A DNA stretch of 51,693 bases from SCGC-AAA076-P13 sp964276145 (GTDB lineage: Bacteria > Pseudomonadota > Gammaproteobacteria > Magnimaribacterales > D2472). The DNA is taken from the NCBI GenBank assembly GCA_964276145.1, contig CAXYDN010000002.1:1-51693 (forward strand). The letters run 5' to 3'. This document shows, piece by piece, positions 8,349-17,245 of the stretch. Below the pieces are notes generated by a model that worked only from the letters and a program-made list of their open reading frames with translations, searched no databases and had not been told where the DNA came from. Positions within the stretch are counted from its first letter, which is position 1; each line of letters begins with the position of its first letter. A program made the translations under genes and the position numbers.

Positions 8349-10270
8349 AAGCTTTGTTTATTTGTTATTAAAGCCTCAACAACAGATGGATCTGCAAGAG
8401 TTGTTGTATCACCAAGGTTGGATAGATCTCCTTCAGCTATTTTTCTTAGTATTCGTCTCATAATCTTTCCAGATCTAGTTTTTGGCAGGCCTGGTGCATT
8501 TTGTATAAGATCGGGTTTAGCAATAGCGCCTATAGCCTTTGAAACAAATTGTTTTAGCTCAATATTAAATTCATCATCAAAGGTTTCTCCAATCATAAGA
8601 GTTACGAATGCATAGATACCTTGACCTTTAATTGGATGATCAAACCCCACTACGGCAGCTTCAGCAATCTTGGAATGAAGTACAAGAGCACTTTCTATTT
8701 CAGCAGTACCAAGTCTGTGTCCTGACACATTTAAAACATCATCAACTCTTCCTGTAATCCAATAATATCCATCCTCATCCCTGCGAGCTCCATCCCCAGT
8801 AAAGTAAATATCTTCGTACATACTAAAGTAAGTATCTATCATTCTTTTATGGTCTCCATAGACGCTTCTAATTTGACTGGGCCATGATTGTTCAATAACT
8901 AGGTTTCCTGAATTTGTACCATCTAGAGTATTGCCTTCCTCATCATACAGAGCTGGTTTGACTCCAAAAAAAGGAAGGGTAGCAGAGCCAGGTTTTGTTG
9001 GTGTAACTCCAGCAATAGGAGAGATCAAGACAGAGCCAGTTTCAGTTTGCCACCAAGTATCAATAACTTCACACTTAGATTGGCCAACTACCTTAAAATA
9101 CCAATCCCATGCTTCAGGGTTAATAGGTTCACCTACTGTCCCCAATATTCTTAAGCTATTTCGATTAGTTTTTAACACAGGATCATCACCTTGTGCCATA
9201 AGAGCTCTTATTGCCGTTGGAGCTGTATAAAAAATAGTAATGTCATATTTATCACATATTTCCCAACATCGTGAAGCGGAGGGATAGGTAGGAACTCCCT
9301 CAAACATTAGGGTAGTTGCTCCATTTGACAGAGGACCATACAGAATATATGTATGACCAGTAATCCAGCCAACATCAGCAGTACACCAATATTTATCTTC
9401 AGGTTTAATTCCAAAGAGGTATTTAAAACTTATATGAGCACCCAAAAGATAACCAGCTGTGGTGTGTAATACACCTTTGGGTTTTCCAGTGGAGCCAGAG
9501 GTATATAAAATAAATAATGGATCTTCTGAATCCATGGGCTCAGGCTCGCATGTAGTTGCCATCCCTCTCGATATTTCCTCGTACCATACATCTCGAGATT
9601 CATTCCATGCAATGCTTCCCCCAGTTCTTTTAATTACAAGAGTATTTCTAACATCAGGACATTTTTCTAATGCTTCATCTACATTTGATTTAAGAGGAAC
9701 TACTTTACCACCCCTTAATCCCTCATCAGCCGTAATAACCATTTCACAATTAGCATCAAGAATTCTATCTTTTAGCGATTCAGGTGAAAATCCACCAAAA
9801 ACTACTGAATGGATTGCTCCAATCCTAGTACATGCAAGCATTGCAAATGCTACTTCTAAAATCATTGGCATATAAATACAAACCCTTGAACCCTTTTTTA
9901 CTCCAAGATCTTTTAAAACATTTGCAAATTTACAGACTTCATCATGAAGCTCTTGAAAGGTAAGTTCTTTTGAATCATTTGGATTGTCACCTTCCCAGAT
10001 AACGGCTATCTTGTCTGGGTTATCTTTAAGGTGCCTATCAATGCAATTAACACTAATATTTATTTTTCCACCCTCAAACCATTTTGTATTAGCAAACTCC
10101 TCATTATGAACAGAGGTAAAATCTTTTATCCAAGATAAATCCTCTTTAGCGAGATTGCTAAAAAACTTAGAAGGATTATTTATAGATTGTTCATATAAAT
10201 TTTTATATTCATCAATATTCTCTATAAAAGGATTATTTCCATCTTTTGGTTGATATATACCATTCGACAT
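8345..10270 (-). CDS. acsA: Acetyl-CoA synthetase (AMP-forming)
   Basis: Activates acetate to acetyl-CoA through acetyl-AMP. The 641-residue protein covers the full family length. It contains the P-loop-like signature YTSGSTGKPKG, the WWQTETG motif, the YFTGDGARRDEDGYYWITGR hinge region and, near the C-terminus, SGKIMRR with the conserved acetylatable lysine at K602. It is cytoplasmic and allows growth on acetate and recycling of overflow acetate. It lies at the end of a co-directional run with dksA, pcnB and the deoxynucleoside kinase (9-nt gap from the kinase), and a small lipoprotein gene is coupled to its end. Confidence 0.97.
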   Translation of the reverse strand: MSNGIYQPKDGNNPFIENIDEYKNLYEQSINNPSKFFSNLAKEDLSWIKDFTSVHNEEFANTKWFEGGKINISVNCIDRHLKDNPDKIAVIWEGDNPNDSKELTFQELHDEVCKFANVLKDLGVKKGSRVCIYMPMILEVAFAMLACTRIGAIHSVVFGGFSPESLKDRILDANCEMVITADEGLRGGKVVPLKSNVDEALEKCPDVRNTLVIKRTGGSIAWNESRDVWYEEISRGMATTCEPEPMDSEDPLFILYTSGSTGKPKGVLHTTAGYLLGAHISFKYLFGIKPEDKYWCTADVGWITGHTYILYGPLSNGATTLMFEGVPTYPSASRCWEICDKYDITIFYTAPTAIRALMAQGDDPVLKTNRNSLRILGTVGEPINPEAWDWYFKVVGQSKCEVIDTWWQTETGSVLISPIAGVTPTKPGSATLPFFGVKPALYDEEGNTLDGTNSGNLVIEQSWPSQIRSVYGDHKRMIDTYFSMYEDIYFTGDGARRDEDGYYWITGRVDDVLNVSGHRLGTAEIESALVLHSKIAEAAVVGFDHPIKGQGIYAFVTLMIGETFDDEFNIELKQFVSKAIGAIAKPDLIQNAPGLPKTRSGKIMRRILRKIAEGDLSNLGDTTTLADPSVVEALITNKQSL

Positions 10271-10279
10271 ATTATTTTT

Positions 10280-10945
10280 TTATATTATTGAGGGCTGAGG
10301 ATTTATGAAATTTTTACCTTTTGGATTAGACATTATTTTAGTTATTAAAGATTCATAATCAGATTCATTAGATTCTAAATTTATGTCAGCTGCATTTATA
10401 ATTAAAAGTGGTGCATCGTTATAATCTAAGAAAAATCTTGAATAAGCATCATTAAGTTTTTCTAGGTACTCAAGTGTTAGATATTGTTCGTTAATATTTC
10501 CTCTTTTTGTAATTCTATCTTTTAAAACATCAATTGGAGCTTGAAGGTAGATTACGAGATCTGGAGAAGGGGCATCAAGAGTAATATGATCATAAACTTT
10601 GTCATACAGATCCATTTCTTCATTAGATAAAGTAACTTCTGCAAACAATCTATCCTTTTCAATCAAGAAATCAGCAACTCTTACGGTTTCAAAAAGACTC
10701 CTTTGTTTTAAATCTTGAATCTGTTGCATTCTTTGAAATAAAAAGAATAACTGTGTTGCTAGGGCTGATTGACTTGGATTCCTATAAAAGTTCTTGAGGA
10801 ATGGATTTTCAGCAGGCTGTTCAAGAAAAGCATCATAATTAAATGTAGTAGCTATTTTATTTGCAAGTGTTGTTTTTCCTACACCGATAGGACCTTCGAT
10901 GGCGATGTATTTAGGAAGTGGTACTTCTTTAATAGCTGGCTTCAT
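10280..10945 (-). CDS. Deoxynucleoside kinase family protein
   Basis: A 221-residue P-loop kinase of the deoxyguanosine/deoxyadenosine kinase family. Visible are YIAIEGPIGVGKTT (P-loop at residues 18-25), FFLFQRMQQ, the DRLFAEVT segment corresponding to the DRS/ERS motif region, and the lid-like ITKRGN. It would salvage deoxynucleosides to dNMPs in the cytoplasm. It sits directly after pcnB, where folK is common in other gammaproteobacteria; no folK is seen here. Exact base preference cannot be assigned from sequence. Confidence 0.85.
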   Translation of the reverse strand: MKPAIKEVPLPKYIAIEGPIGVGKTTLANKIATTFNYDAFLEQPAENPFLKNFYRNPSQSALATQLFFLFQRMQQIQDLKQRSLFETVRVADFLIEKDRLFAEVTLSNEEMDLYDKVYDHITLDAPSPDLVIYLQAPIDVLKDRITKRGNINEQYLTLEYLEKLNDAYSRFFLDYNDAPLLIINAADINLESNESDYESLITKIMSNPKGKNFINPQPSII

Positions 10946-10971
10946 TTTTTACATATAAGTTTTACTCTAGA

Positions 10972-12207
10972 TTATCTCAACTCTTTAAAGAAACCAAATA
11001 TTTTAGATGATTCTTCATCACTTTTTTCATTCATACTTGAGATTAATGAGCCTCTTAAAGAATCATCATTTTTTTGGAAGTCAGTCCACCATTTGCCTAA
11101 GCCGTTTTTATCACCAGAAGCTTGTTCTCTAACTAGTAAAAAATCGTATGCTGCTCTAAATCTTGGATGTCTAATAGTTTTGTAAGGCTGACTTTTTATT
11201 CTGCTGTGAAGTTTCAACTGTAAAACCCATATATCTTTTATATAACTATTAAATTTTCTTGGTATTGCTGTAAGCTTTTGTTGCTCCCTGAGCACGCCAT
11301 CCATCGACCTAAAAAACTTCCTAATATTAACTTCTCCATCTTTTGAGCACTTAGAAATTAGTATCGGCCATAGAAGAGCTGCCATCAGGAATCCAGGCGT
11401 AACAGATTGATTATTTTTAATTCTTTCATCAGTATTTCTTAATGCTTTAATCATAATACTATTTGAAAAATCATTTTTATTTGGGTCTGATGAAATAAGA
11501 TATTTATTGAGACCAAACGAACATAGCTTAATAAAATTTTGTTCGCCCATTCCCCCAAGAAATATTTTACAAAACTCATCAAATAGCCTTGCATTTGAAA
11601 TGCTAGATAAAAGATGCCCTTTATCATAAATAGCTTCTTTAACTGCATTGTCAATTTTAAATCCAAGCTTATTACTAAACCTAATTGCTCTTAGACTTCT
11701 TACAGGGTCTTCCTCAAACCTTCTTTGAGGATCCCCAATAGACACAATAATTCTTTTATGTATGTGTTTTAATCCGTTATTTTTATCTTCTATTTTTTTT
11801 GAAATGGGACAGTAATATAAAGCATTAATTGTAAAATCTCTTCTATAACAATCTTGCTCTAATGTTCCCCAAACATTATCTCTTAGAATTTTTCCCGCAT
11901 CATCTTTTATTAAATTTGCATCATCATTGGTTTGATTATTTCCAGACCTAAATGTCGCAACTTCAAGGAGTTCAGATCTATTAAAAACATGCACTAGTTT
12001 AAATCTTTTGCCAATAATTCTAGAGGCTTTAAAAATCTTTCTGACTTGCTCGGGGGTAGCATTGGTTGCTATATCAAAATCTTTTGGCTCTATTCCAGAG
12101 AGAGCATCTCTAACACATCCGCCTACTAGATATGCTTGAAAGTTGTTATTTTGAAGGTCTCGAATTACGGATATTGCAAACTTGCTTATCTTATTATTAT
12201 CAATCAA
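10972..12207 (-). CDS. pcnB: Poly(A) polymerase PcnB
   Basis: Adds poly(A) tails to RNA 3' ends, which promotes decay. The nucleotidyltransferase head is clear: YLVGGCVRDAL, then PKDFDIATNATPEQV with the catalytic DxD, IIGKRFKLVHV, and RRDFTINALYY. The 411 residues also include the RNA-binding arginine segment DPVRSLRAIRF. There is no in-frame ATG near the start. The reading frame begins at a TTG, or possibly an ATT one codon later, and the N-terminus aligns with PcnB only about 20 residues before the GG motif, so a TTG start is likely. It is 26 nt downstream of dksA, the usual gammaproteobacterial neighbour. Confidence 0.93.
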   Translation of the reverse strand: MIDNNKISKFAISVIRDLQNNNFQAYLVGGCVRDALSGIEPKDFDIATNATPEQVRKIFKASRIIGKRFKLVHVFNRSELLEVATFRSGNNQTNDDANLIKDDAGKILRDNVWGTLEQDCYRRDFTINALYYCPISKKIEDKNNGLKHIHKRIIVSIGDPQRRFEEDPVRSLRAIRFSNKLGFKIDNAVKEAIYDKGHLLSSISNARLFDEFCKIFLGGMGEQNFIKLCSFGLNKYLISSDPNKNDFSNSIMIKALRNTDERIKNNQSVTPGFLMAALLWPILISKCSKDGEVNIRKFFRSMDGVLREQQKLTAIPRKFNSYIKDIWVLQLKLHSRIKSQPYKTIRHPRFRAAYDFLLVREQASGDKNGLGKWWTDFQKNDDSLRGSLISSMNEKSDEESSKIFGFFKELR

Positions 12208-12233
12208 ATGGATTCACAAGTTAATTAAGAATC

Positions 12234-12803
12234 TTAACCATTAAGTTGTTTTTCTTTAATTTCATCTAAGGTTTTGCAATCAATACAATGAGTTGCAGTT
12301 GGTCTGGCTTCTAGCCTTTTAATTCCAATTTCATCTCCACATGCATCACACCAACCATAGTCATCCTGTTTTATTTTTTCTAACGAAACTCCAATTTTAC
12401 TGATGAGTTTTCTTTCTCTATCTCTTGTTCTAAGTTCAAATGCAAACTCTTCTTCTTGAGAAGCTCTATCAACAGGATCAGCGTAAGTTTCACCTTTAGT
12501 CCTAAGATGATCAAAAGTTTTTTGCATTTCATCAAGAAGATGCTCTTTCCATAGGAGTAAAACAGCTACAAAATGTCTTTTCATGGCAGCACTCATATAT
12601 TTCTCATTTTTTTTAGACTTATATGGAGCAATTTTAGATTTATTGTTTGCAATTTTTTTAGGAGCTATCTTAGCTACCACTTTCTTTGCTGGTGCTTTCT
12701 TAGCTACTATTTTCTTTGCTGGTGCTTTCTTAGCTACTATTTTCTTAGCTGGTGCTTTCTTAGTTGATACTTTTTTTGCTGCTACAGTTTTTGTTTTTGC
12801 CAT
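12234..12803 (-). CDS. dksA: RNA polymerase-binding regulator DksA with a histone-H1-like N-terminal extension
   Basis: DksA binds the RNA polymerase secondary channel and works with ppGpp in the stringent response. Residues about 69-189 match DksA along its length. The coiled-coil tip carries the two acidic residues D109 and D112 in DPVDRAS, followed by QEEEF and RDRERKL. The zinc finger cysteines are C152, C155, C173 and C176. Unusually, residues 1-68 form a Lys/Ala/Pro-rich basic tail with three exact-length decapeptide repeats of the KKAPAKKIVA type (residues 15-44). E. coli DksA has about 30 unrelated residues in this position. The tail resembles histone H1 or AlgP tails and may bind nucleic acid (inference). 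The ATG at 12803 is the only start that includes the tail; an internal ATG at residue 70 could give a tail-less form. Confidence 0.95.
   Translation of the reverse strand: MAKTKTVAAKKVSTKKAPAKKIVAKKAPAKKIVAKKAPAKKVVAKIAPKKIANNKSKIAPYKSKKNEKYMSAAMKRHFVAVLLLWKEHLLDEMQKTFDHLRTKGETYADPVDRASQEEEFAFELRTRDRERKLISKIGVSLEKIKQDDYGWCDACGDEIGIKRLEARPTATHCIDCKTLDEIKEKQLNG
12672..12761 (-). repeat. Three tandem 30-bp repeats encoding the DksA basic tail
   Basis: Three back-to-back 30-nt units encode KKAPAKKIVA, KKAPAKKIVA and KKAPAKKVVA (DksA residues 15-44). The units are nearly identical at the DNA level. Because the unit is a multiple of three, copy number can change by slippage without breaking the gene, so tail length may vary between strains. 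Confidence 0.85.
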
Positions 12804-12868
12804 TTATTAAATTAAAGAATTTATAAGATTTTTAGGGTGGAGAAAATATCAGATACTGAAGAAATTAG

Positions 12869-13870
12869 CTAGCTTTTTCTCAATTTATTTAAAACTTCTT
12901 GATATCCATTTGAATCTAATCTAGGGCCAAATGTTTCAACAACCTTAGAAGATGCGAAGTTACCAAACCTTGCACAGTCTGAAATATCTATACCTTGAAT
13001 ATATGCATGCATAAAAGACCCAGCAAACATATCTCCAGCACCATTAGTATCAATGGGTGTTATTTTTTCAGCTTCAGCTATATGCGTAACTCCATTTTCT
13101 ACGACTATACTTCCTTCAGACCCTTTGGTAATAACAGTCATATATGATTTAGATTTATAAAACTCTTCAGCTTCATTAAGATTTTCTTTATTTGAAAAGG
13201 CGATAGCCTCGTCATCATTACAAAAAATCATATCAATTCCGTATGATTCTATGAGTTCAAATTTATCTCTAAAGCCATGAACAATTCCAGCATCTGAAAG
13301 AGACAATGCTTTAATCGTATCTTTTCCTTTTAAGTGCTCTAAAACAGATATAACAGCATTAAAGTTATCATCACTTGTAACCATATAACCTTCTATATAA
13401 AAAATTCTAGAATTTTCAACAACTTCAAAATTTATATCTGAAGACCCAAGAAAAGCACTTACACCTAACATGCTGCTCATTGTTCGTTTCGCATCAGGAG
13501 TGACTAATATCAAACATTTGCCGGTAGGCATATCTGCATTTTCTGAACTAATACCAATATGCTCTACTCCAGCAGAGCGCAGACTATCAAGGTACTTTCT
13601 TCCATCTTCATCGTCAGCAACCCTACATACGTGATGGCACTTAGATCCATAATTTGCTGCAGCCACTAAAGAGTTCGTAGCAGAGCCACCGCAATCGGAC
13701 ATAGACTCCGATCCCATTTCAATAAGTTTATTTATTATTGGAGCTTGCTCATCTGCAGATGACAGGGTCATTGAATCAGCCTCAAGACCAATTTCAGACA
13801 GGAAATTATGATCAACTTTATATTGAGTATCTACTAGAGCATTTCCAAGAGCACTTATGTCATATTTCAT
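12869..13870 (-). CDS. PfkB-family sugar/nucleoside kinase (adenosine kinase-like)
   Basis: A 333-residue ribokinase-fold enzyme. It begins with the family strand ISALGNALVDTQYKV, has the substrate-loop GGSATNSLVAAANYG and GKCLILVTPDAKRTM, and the C-terminal PfkB signature DTNGAGDMFAGSF containing the catalytic Asp. This arrangement matches proteobacterial adenosine-kinase-like PfkB proteins. The phosphate acceptor (adenosine or a sugar) is not certain. Its ATG overlaps the hemL stop as ATGA, so it is translated from the hemL transcript although no link to haem synthesis is obvious. Confidence 0.85.
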   Translation of the reverse strand: MKYDISALGNALVDTQYKVDHNFLSEIGLEADSMTLSSADEQAPIINKLIEMGSESMSDCGGSATNSLVAAANYGSKCHHVCRVADDEDGRKYLDSLRSAGVEHIGISSENADMPTGKCLILVTPDAKRTMSSMLGVSAFLGSSDINFEVVENSRIFYIEGYMVTSDDNFNAVISVLEHLKGKDTIKALSLSDAGIVHGFRDKFELIESYGIDMIFCNDDEAIAFSNKENLNEAEEFYKSKSYMTVITKGSEGSIVVENGVTHIAEAEKITPIDTNGAGDMFAGSFMHAYIQGIDISDCARFGNFASSKVVETFGPRLDSNGYQEVLNKLRKS

Positions 13871-15165
13871 TTTTTTATACCTTTGTTTTTAATAATTTTT
13901 TCTACTATTTCAAGTGTTTTATCTATTTCTTTATCGCCATGTTTGTATGATATGAATCCTGCCTCAAATTTAGATGGAGCAAAGTATATCCCATTGCTAA
14001 TAGCTGCATTAAGAAAAGAACAAAACATTTTGTCATTGGATTTGGATACATCTTGAATGTTTTGAGGAAGGCTTTCTAAAAAAAAGAACCCAAACATTCC
14101 TCCAATCTGATTTGTCGAGAATGGTATTCCTGCAGAAAACATAAGTTTTTGTATACCTAATAGCATTGTTCTTGCTTTATTTTCTAATGATTTATATGGG
14201 TTTTCATCAATTATTAATCTCAAGAGGGCTGATCCAGCTGCCATCGCAAGGGGATTCCCAGATAAAGTACCGGCTTGATATACAGGCCCCTCAGGAGCGA
14301 GGTATTCCATAATCTCTTTTTTGCCACCAAAAGCTCCGACAGGAAGACCTCCACCTATAACTTTACCCAGTGCTGTCAGGTCAGGAGTTATTCCATAAAT
14401 TTCTTGCGCACCACCAAGAGACACTCTAAAGCCACTCATGACCTCATCAAAAATTAATAACGAATCACTTGATGTGGCACAATCCCTAAGTGTATTTAAG
14501 AACTCGTCTGTTCCTGGAACAAATCCCATATTGCCAGCGATTGGCTCAACAATAATTGCAGCGAGATCGTCTTTTGTTGAATTAAATATTTTAGTGAAAG
14601 CTTCCACATCATTATAAGGACATGTGATTGTGAGTTTGGCTAACTCCTCTGGAATGCCAGGAGAGTCTGGAAGCCCAAATGTCGATACTCCCGATCCAGC
14701 TTTAATTAATAATGAATCTACATGTCCGTGATAACACCCATCAAATTTAATAATTTTATTTTTTCCAGTGAAACCTCTTGCAAGCCTAATAGCACTCATG
14801 GTTGCTTCAGTTCCAGAATTAACCATTCTAATTTTTTCTATAGAAGGAACGCATTTCATAATTAATGATGCAACGTTAGACTCTAATCCTGTTGGAGCAC
14901 CGTAACTAGTTCCTACTTCTGCCTGCATTTTAATAGCATTAACAATATTAGGATGAGAGTGACCCATAATCATAGGACCCCATGAACCAATATAATCTAT
15001 ATATTCATTGCCATCAGCGTCATATAAATAAGCACCATGAGCTTTTTCAAAAAATATTGGATTGCCATTTATATTTTTGAATGCCCTAACTGGAGAATTA
15101 ACTCCTCCAGGCATCAATGTTTTAGCTTCTTTAAAAAGTGCGATTGATTTATCTATCTTATTCAA
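13867..15165 (-). CDS. hemL: Glutamate-1-semialdehyde 2,1-aminomutase
   Basis: PLP enzyme that converts glutamate-1-semialdehyde to 5-aminolevulinate in the C5 haem pathway. It has 432 residues, close to the family norm. Clear motifs are MPGGVNSPVRAF near the N-terminus, NSGTEATMSAIRLARG, the EVMSGFR aspartate region, and the PLP lysine K268 in TALGKVIGGG. The only start that gives the usual N-terminus is a TTG (MNKIDKSIALF), with no strong ribosome binding site in front. hemG lies next upstream on the same strand, 54 nt away, so two haem-pathway genes are grouped. Confidence 0.96.
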   Translation of the reverse strand: MNKIDKSIALFKEAKTLMPGGVNSPVRAFKNINGNPIFFEKAHGAYLYDADGNEYIDYIGSWGPMIMGHSHPNIVNAIKMQAEVGTSYGAPTGLESNVASLIMKCVPSIEKIRMVNSGTEATMSAIRLARGFTGKNKIIKFDGCYHGHVDSLLIKAGSGVSTFGLPDSPGIPEELAKLTITCPYNDVEAFTKIFNSTKDDLAAIIVEPIAGNMGFVPGTDEFLNTLRDCATSSDSLLIFDEVMSGFRVSLGGAQEIYGITPDLTALGKVIGGGLPVGAFGGKKEIMEYLAPEGPVYQAGTLSGNPLAMAAGSALLRLIIDENPYKSLENKARTMLLGIQKLMFSAGIPFSTNQIGGMFGFFFLESLPQNIQDVSKSNDKMFCSFLNAAISNGIYFAPSKFEAGFISYKHGDKEIDKTLEIVEKIIKNKGIKK

Positions 15166-15219
15166 TTTGATGTTTTAAGGAGTTATTTTAATAGTAATAT
15201 AATATCAATATTATATCTT

Positions 15220-15732
15220 TTATGTGCTTATCTTTTTGGCAAAACTGTCTACATCATCCCAATTTGTGAATTCATAAACGTTTTTTGTATCAGTGGGGCC
15301 TTTTGTAATCCACATAATAAGTCTTATCATAAACTTATCTAAGAGACCGTATCTTGGGTAGTCTATTTTACCAGCAAATACTCCAATTAAAGATGGATGC
15401 CATTGTGATATGGATAAAAATTTTTGAACATATGGATTTGTAAGAGGTGTATTTTTTTCTGGTTTTCGTGCCACTACATTTACTGAAAAAAAAGATGCAT
15501 TTATGTCAATTAAGTGATCGCAATTTTCACTTATATACTCATAAAGCTCAGGCTTGTGCTTGCCATAACGAATACTTGCGCCAACTATTACTTTTTCATA
15601 TTTAGAAAGATTTTCATTTTTAGCTTCATCAATAGATACTATTTTACTATCGCCAATTATGCTCATTATTCTTTTACAGATCTTTATTGTTTGGCCATCG
15701 GTTGAAGAATAAATTATTAAATTTTGATGCAT
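15220..15732 (-). CDS. hemG: Protoporphyrinogen IX dehydrogenase (flavodoxin-type HemG)
   Basis: FMN enzyme that oxidises protoporphyrinogen IX to protoporphyrin IX, passing electrons to the quinone pool. The 170 residues resemble E. coli HemG closely: the FMN loop YSSTDGQT at the N-terminus, VIVGASIRYGKH, FFSVNVVARKPEK, SQWHPSLIGVFAG and the RYGLLDKFMIRLIM helix. HemG is largely restricted to gammaproteobacteria, which supports the placement of this genome. It is divergent from erpA, with a 95-nt gap that should hold both promoters. Confidence 0.95.
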   Translation of the reverse strand: MHQNLIIYSSTDGQTIKICKRIMSIIGDSKIVSIDEAKNENLSKYEKVIVGASIRYGKHKPELYEYISENCDHLIDINASFFSVNVVARKPEKNTPLTNPYVQKFLSISQWHPSLIGVFAGKIDYPRYGLLDKFMIRLIMWITKGPTDTKNVYEFTNWDDVDSFAKKIST

Positions 15733-15827
15733 TGTTTATATGAATTGTTATTTTATTAATATTTTATATTGTTCTCTAATATAATATAGGTTGAGATACA
15801 AAAAATATTAAGTGGTATATTTAGAAT

Positions 15828-16157
15828 ATGGAAACGCAGTCCATCACATTAACAGAGTCGGCTTCATTGAGAATTTTGAATGTTCTTAAAGATACTACTA
15901 ATTCAAAATTTAGAGTTTATGTAACTGGCGGAGGTTGCTCAGGCTTTCAATATGGGTTTAAGTTTGATAATGATGAAGCTTTTGATGATGATGTTGTCGA
16001 ATTTAAAGACTTTTCTGTCTTAATTGATTCTATGTCTTACCCATATTTATATGGTTCAACTTTAGATTTTGTTGAAGATTTATCTGGAGCTAAATTTGTT
16101 ATTCAAAATCCAAATGCCAAAACTACATGCGGGTGTGGAGAATCTTTTACTGTCTAG
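15828..16157 (+). CDS. erpA: Iron-sulfur cluster insertion protein ErpA
   Basis: A-type carrier that delivers Fe-S clusters, for example to IspG/IspH. The 109 residues hold the three cluster-binding cysteines in the family positions: C37 in GGGCSGF, and C101 and C103 in TTCGCGESF. The acidic loop after the first Cys and the length fit ErpA rather than IscA, and the neighbours anmK, mepM and tyrS match the pseudomonad erpA locus. It is transcribed alone and faces anmK tail to tail, 32 nt apart. Confidence 0.95.
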   Translation: METQSITLTESASLRILNVLKDTTNSKFRVYVTGGGCSGFQYGFKFDNDEAFDDDVVEFKDFSVLIDSMSYPYLYGSTLDFVEDLSGAKFVIQNPNAKTTCGCGESFTV

Positions 16158-16189
16158 ATTTTACAATTGAGCCTAGCAATCCTGAGGCG

Positions 16190-17245
16190 CTATTTAGAAT
16201 TACCTAATTGAACTTTTAAAGTTTGTTCATTCATTCTTTTATAGCCCATCCAAGCAAATGCCATAGACTCTATTGATTGAGCATCTAGGTGTAAATCATC
16301 AGATAAAAGTACTTTTGTATCAAGTTCTTTTTTTATTCTTTCAACAAGGTATTTATTTTTACTTCCCCCACCACAGATTATTAGCTCACTAGAGGTGTGC
16401 TTATTTTTTTTAATAGCCAATTCTAAAGATTTGACTGTAAATTCAGCAAGTGTTGCTAAAATATCCTGAGCAGGTAACTTAAGAAATTCTTTTGATAAGA
16501 TATTTAAATTAAATAACTCTTTGCCCGTAGATTTTGGAAATGACTTTTTAAAGAAAGGGTTCTTTAGCAACCTATTGAGTTCTAATTTATTTATAGCACC
16601 TTTTGCTGCAATAGCCCCACGCATATCGAAAGGTTTGTTAAGAAATTTATTGCAATAAGCATCCATAATGGCATTACCTGGCCCAACATCTGAGCCCCAT
16701 ATATCCTTTTTATTTTTAATATATGAATAGTTTGAAATACCACCTATATTTAAAATTATTCTTGTACATTTTGGTTTATAAAAGATTTCCGTATGAAATT
16801 CAGGGACAAGCGGAGCTCCATCGCCTCCAAGTGCAATATGCATATTTCTAAAATCACTAACAACAGGAATATTTACTTCACTAGCCACTATATTTGGATC
16901 CCCAATTTGCATTGAAAAAGGATATTTTTTTTCTATCTCATGCCTAATTGTTTGTCCTGAAATGGCAACAGACGCCACGCTAGATTTTTTTATTTTGCTT
17001 TTTATAATTGCTTTATTAATAGCTTTAGAGAATAAATACCCAATTTCTTTATTAAGTTTGCCTAGATCAGTTAAAGAAATTTTATTTAACTCTATTACAG
17101 TCCTAATTTTTTCTTTTAATTGAGTTGGTATTTTTGATGAATAAAAGTATTTAAGTTTAATATTATTATTAACTTCAATAATTGAGACATCTACCGCATC
17201 ATGGCTTGTGCCTGACATTGCTCCTATATAAATTTTTTTATTCAT
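16190..17245 (-). CDS. anmK: Anhydro-N-acetylmuramic acid kinase
   Basis: Phosphorylates 1,6-anhydro-MurNAc from cell-wall turnover to MurNAc-6-phosphate. The 351-residue protein has the family start YIGAMSGTSHDAVDVSI, in which the usual Gly before Val-Asp is Ala. It also has VSDFRNMHIALGGDGAPLVPEFH, ILNIGGISNYSYI and the late ICGGGSKNKYL sugar-kinase motif. The gene start overlaps the end of mepM by 8 nt, so a cell-wall hydrolase and a cell-wall recycling enzyme are coupled, as in pseudomonads. Confidence 0.95.
   Translation of the reverse strand: MNKKIYIGAMSGTSHDAVDVSIIEVNNNIKLKYFYSSKIPTQLKEKIRTVIELNKISLTDLGKLNKEIGYLFSKAINKAIIKSKIKKSSVASVAISGQTIRHEIEKKYPFSMQIGDPNIVASEVNIPVVSDFRNMHIALGGDGAPLVPEFHTEIFYKPKCTRIILNIGGISNYSYIKNKKDIWGSDVGPGNAIMDAYCNKFLNKPFDMRGAIAAKGAINKLELNRLLKNPFFKKSFPKSTGKELFNLNILSKEFLKLPAQDILATLAEFTVKSLELAIKKNKHTSSELIICGGGSKNKYLVERIKKELDTKVLLSDDLHLDAQSIESMAFAWMGYKRMNEQTLKVQLGNSK

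Noticed and set aside
8931..9875. Several long reading frames antisense to acsA
   Set aside because: acsA is unmistakable on the other strand. The opposite frames show no motifs, signal or RBS.
12573..12810. Two hydrophobic repetitive reading frames antisense to the dksA tail
   Set aside because: They are mirror images of the KKAPAKKIVA repeat coding strand. The repeat, not selection, keeps these frames open.
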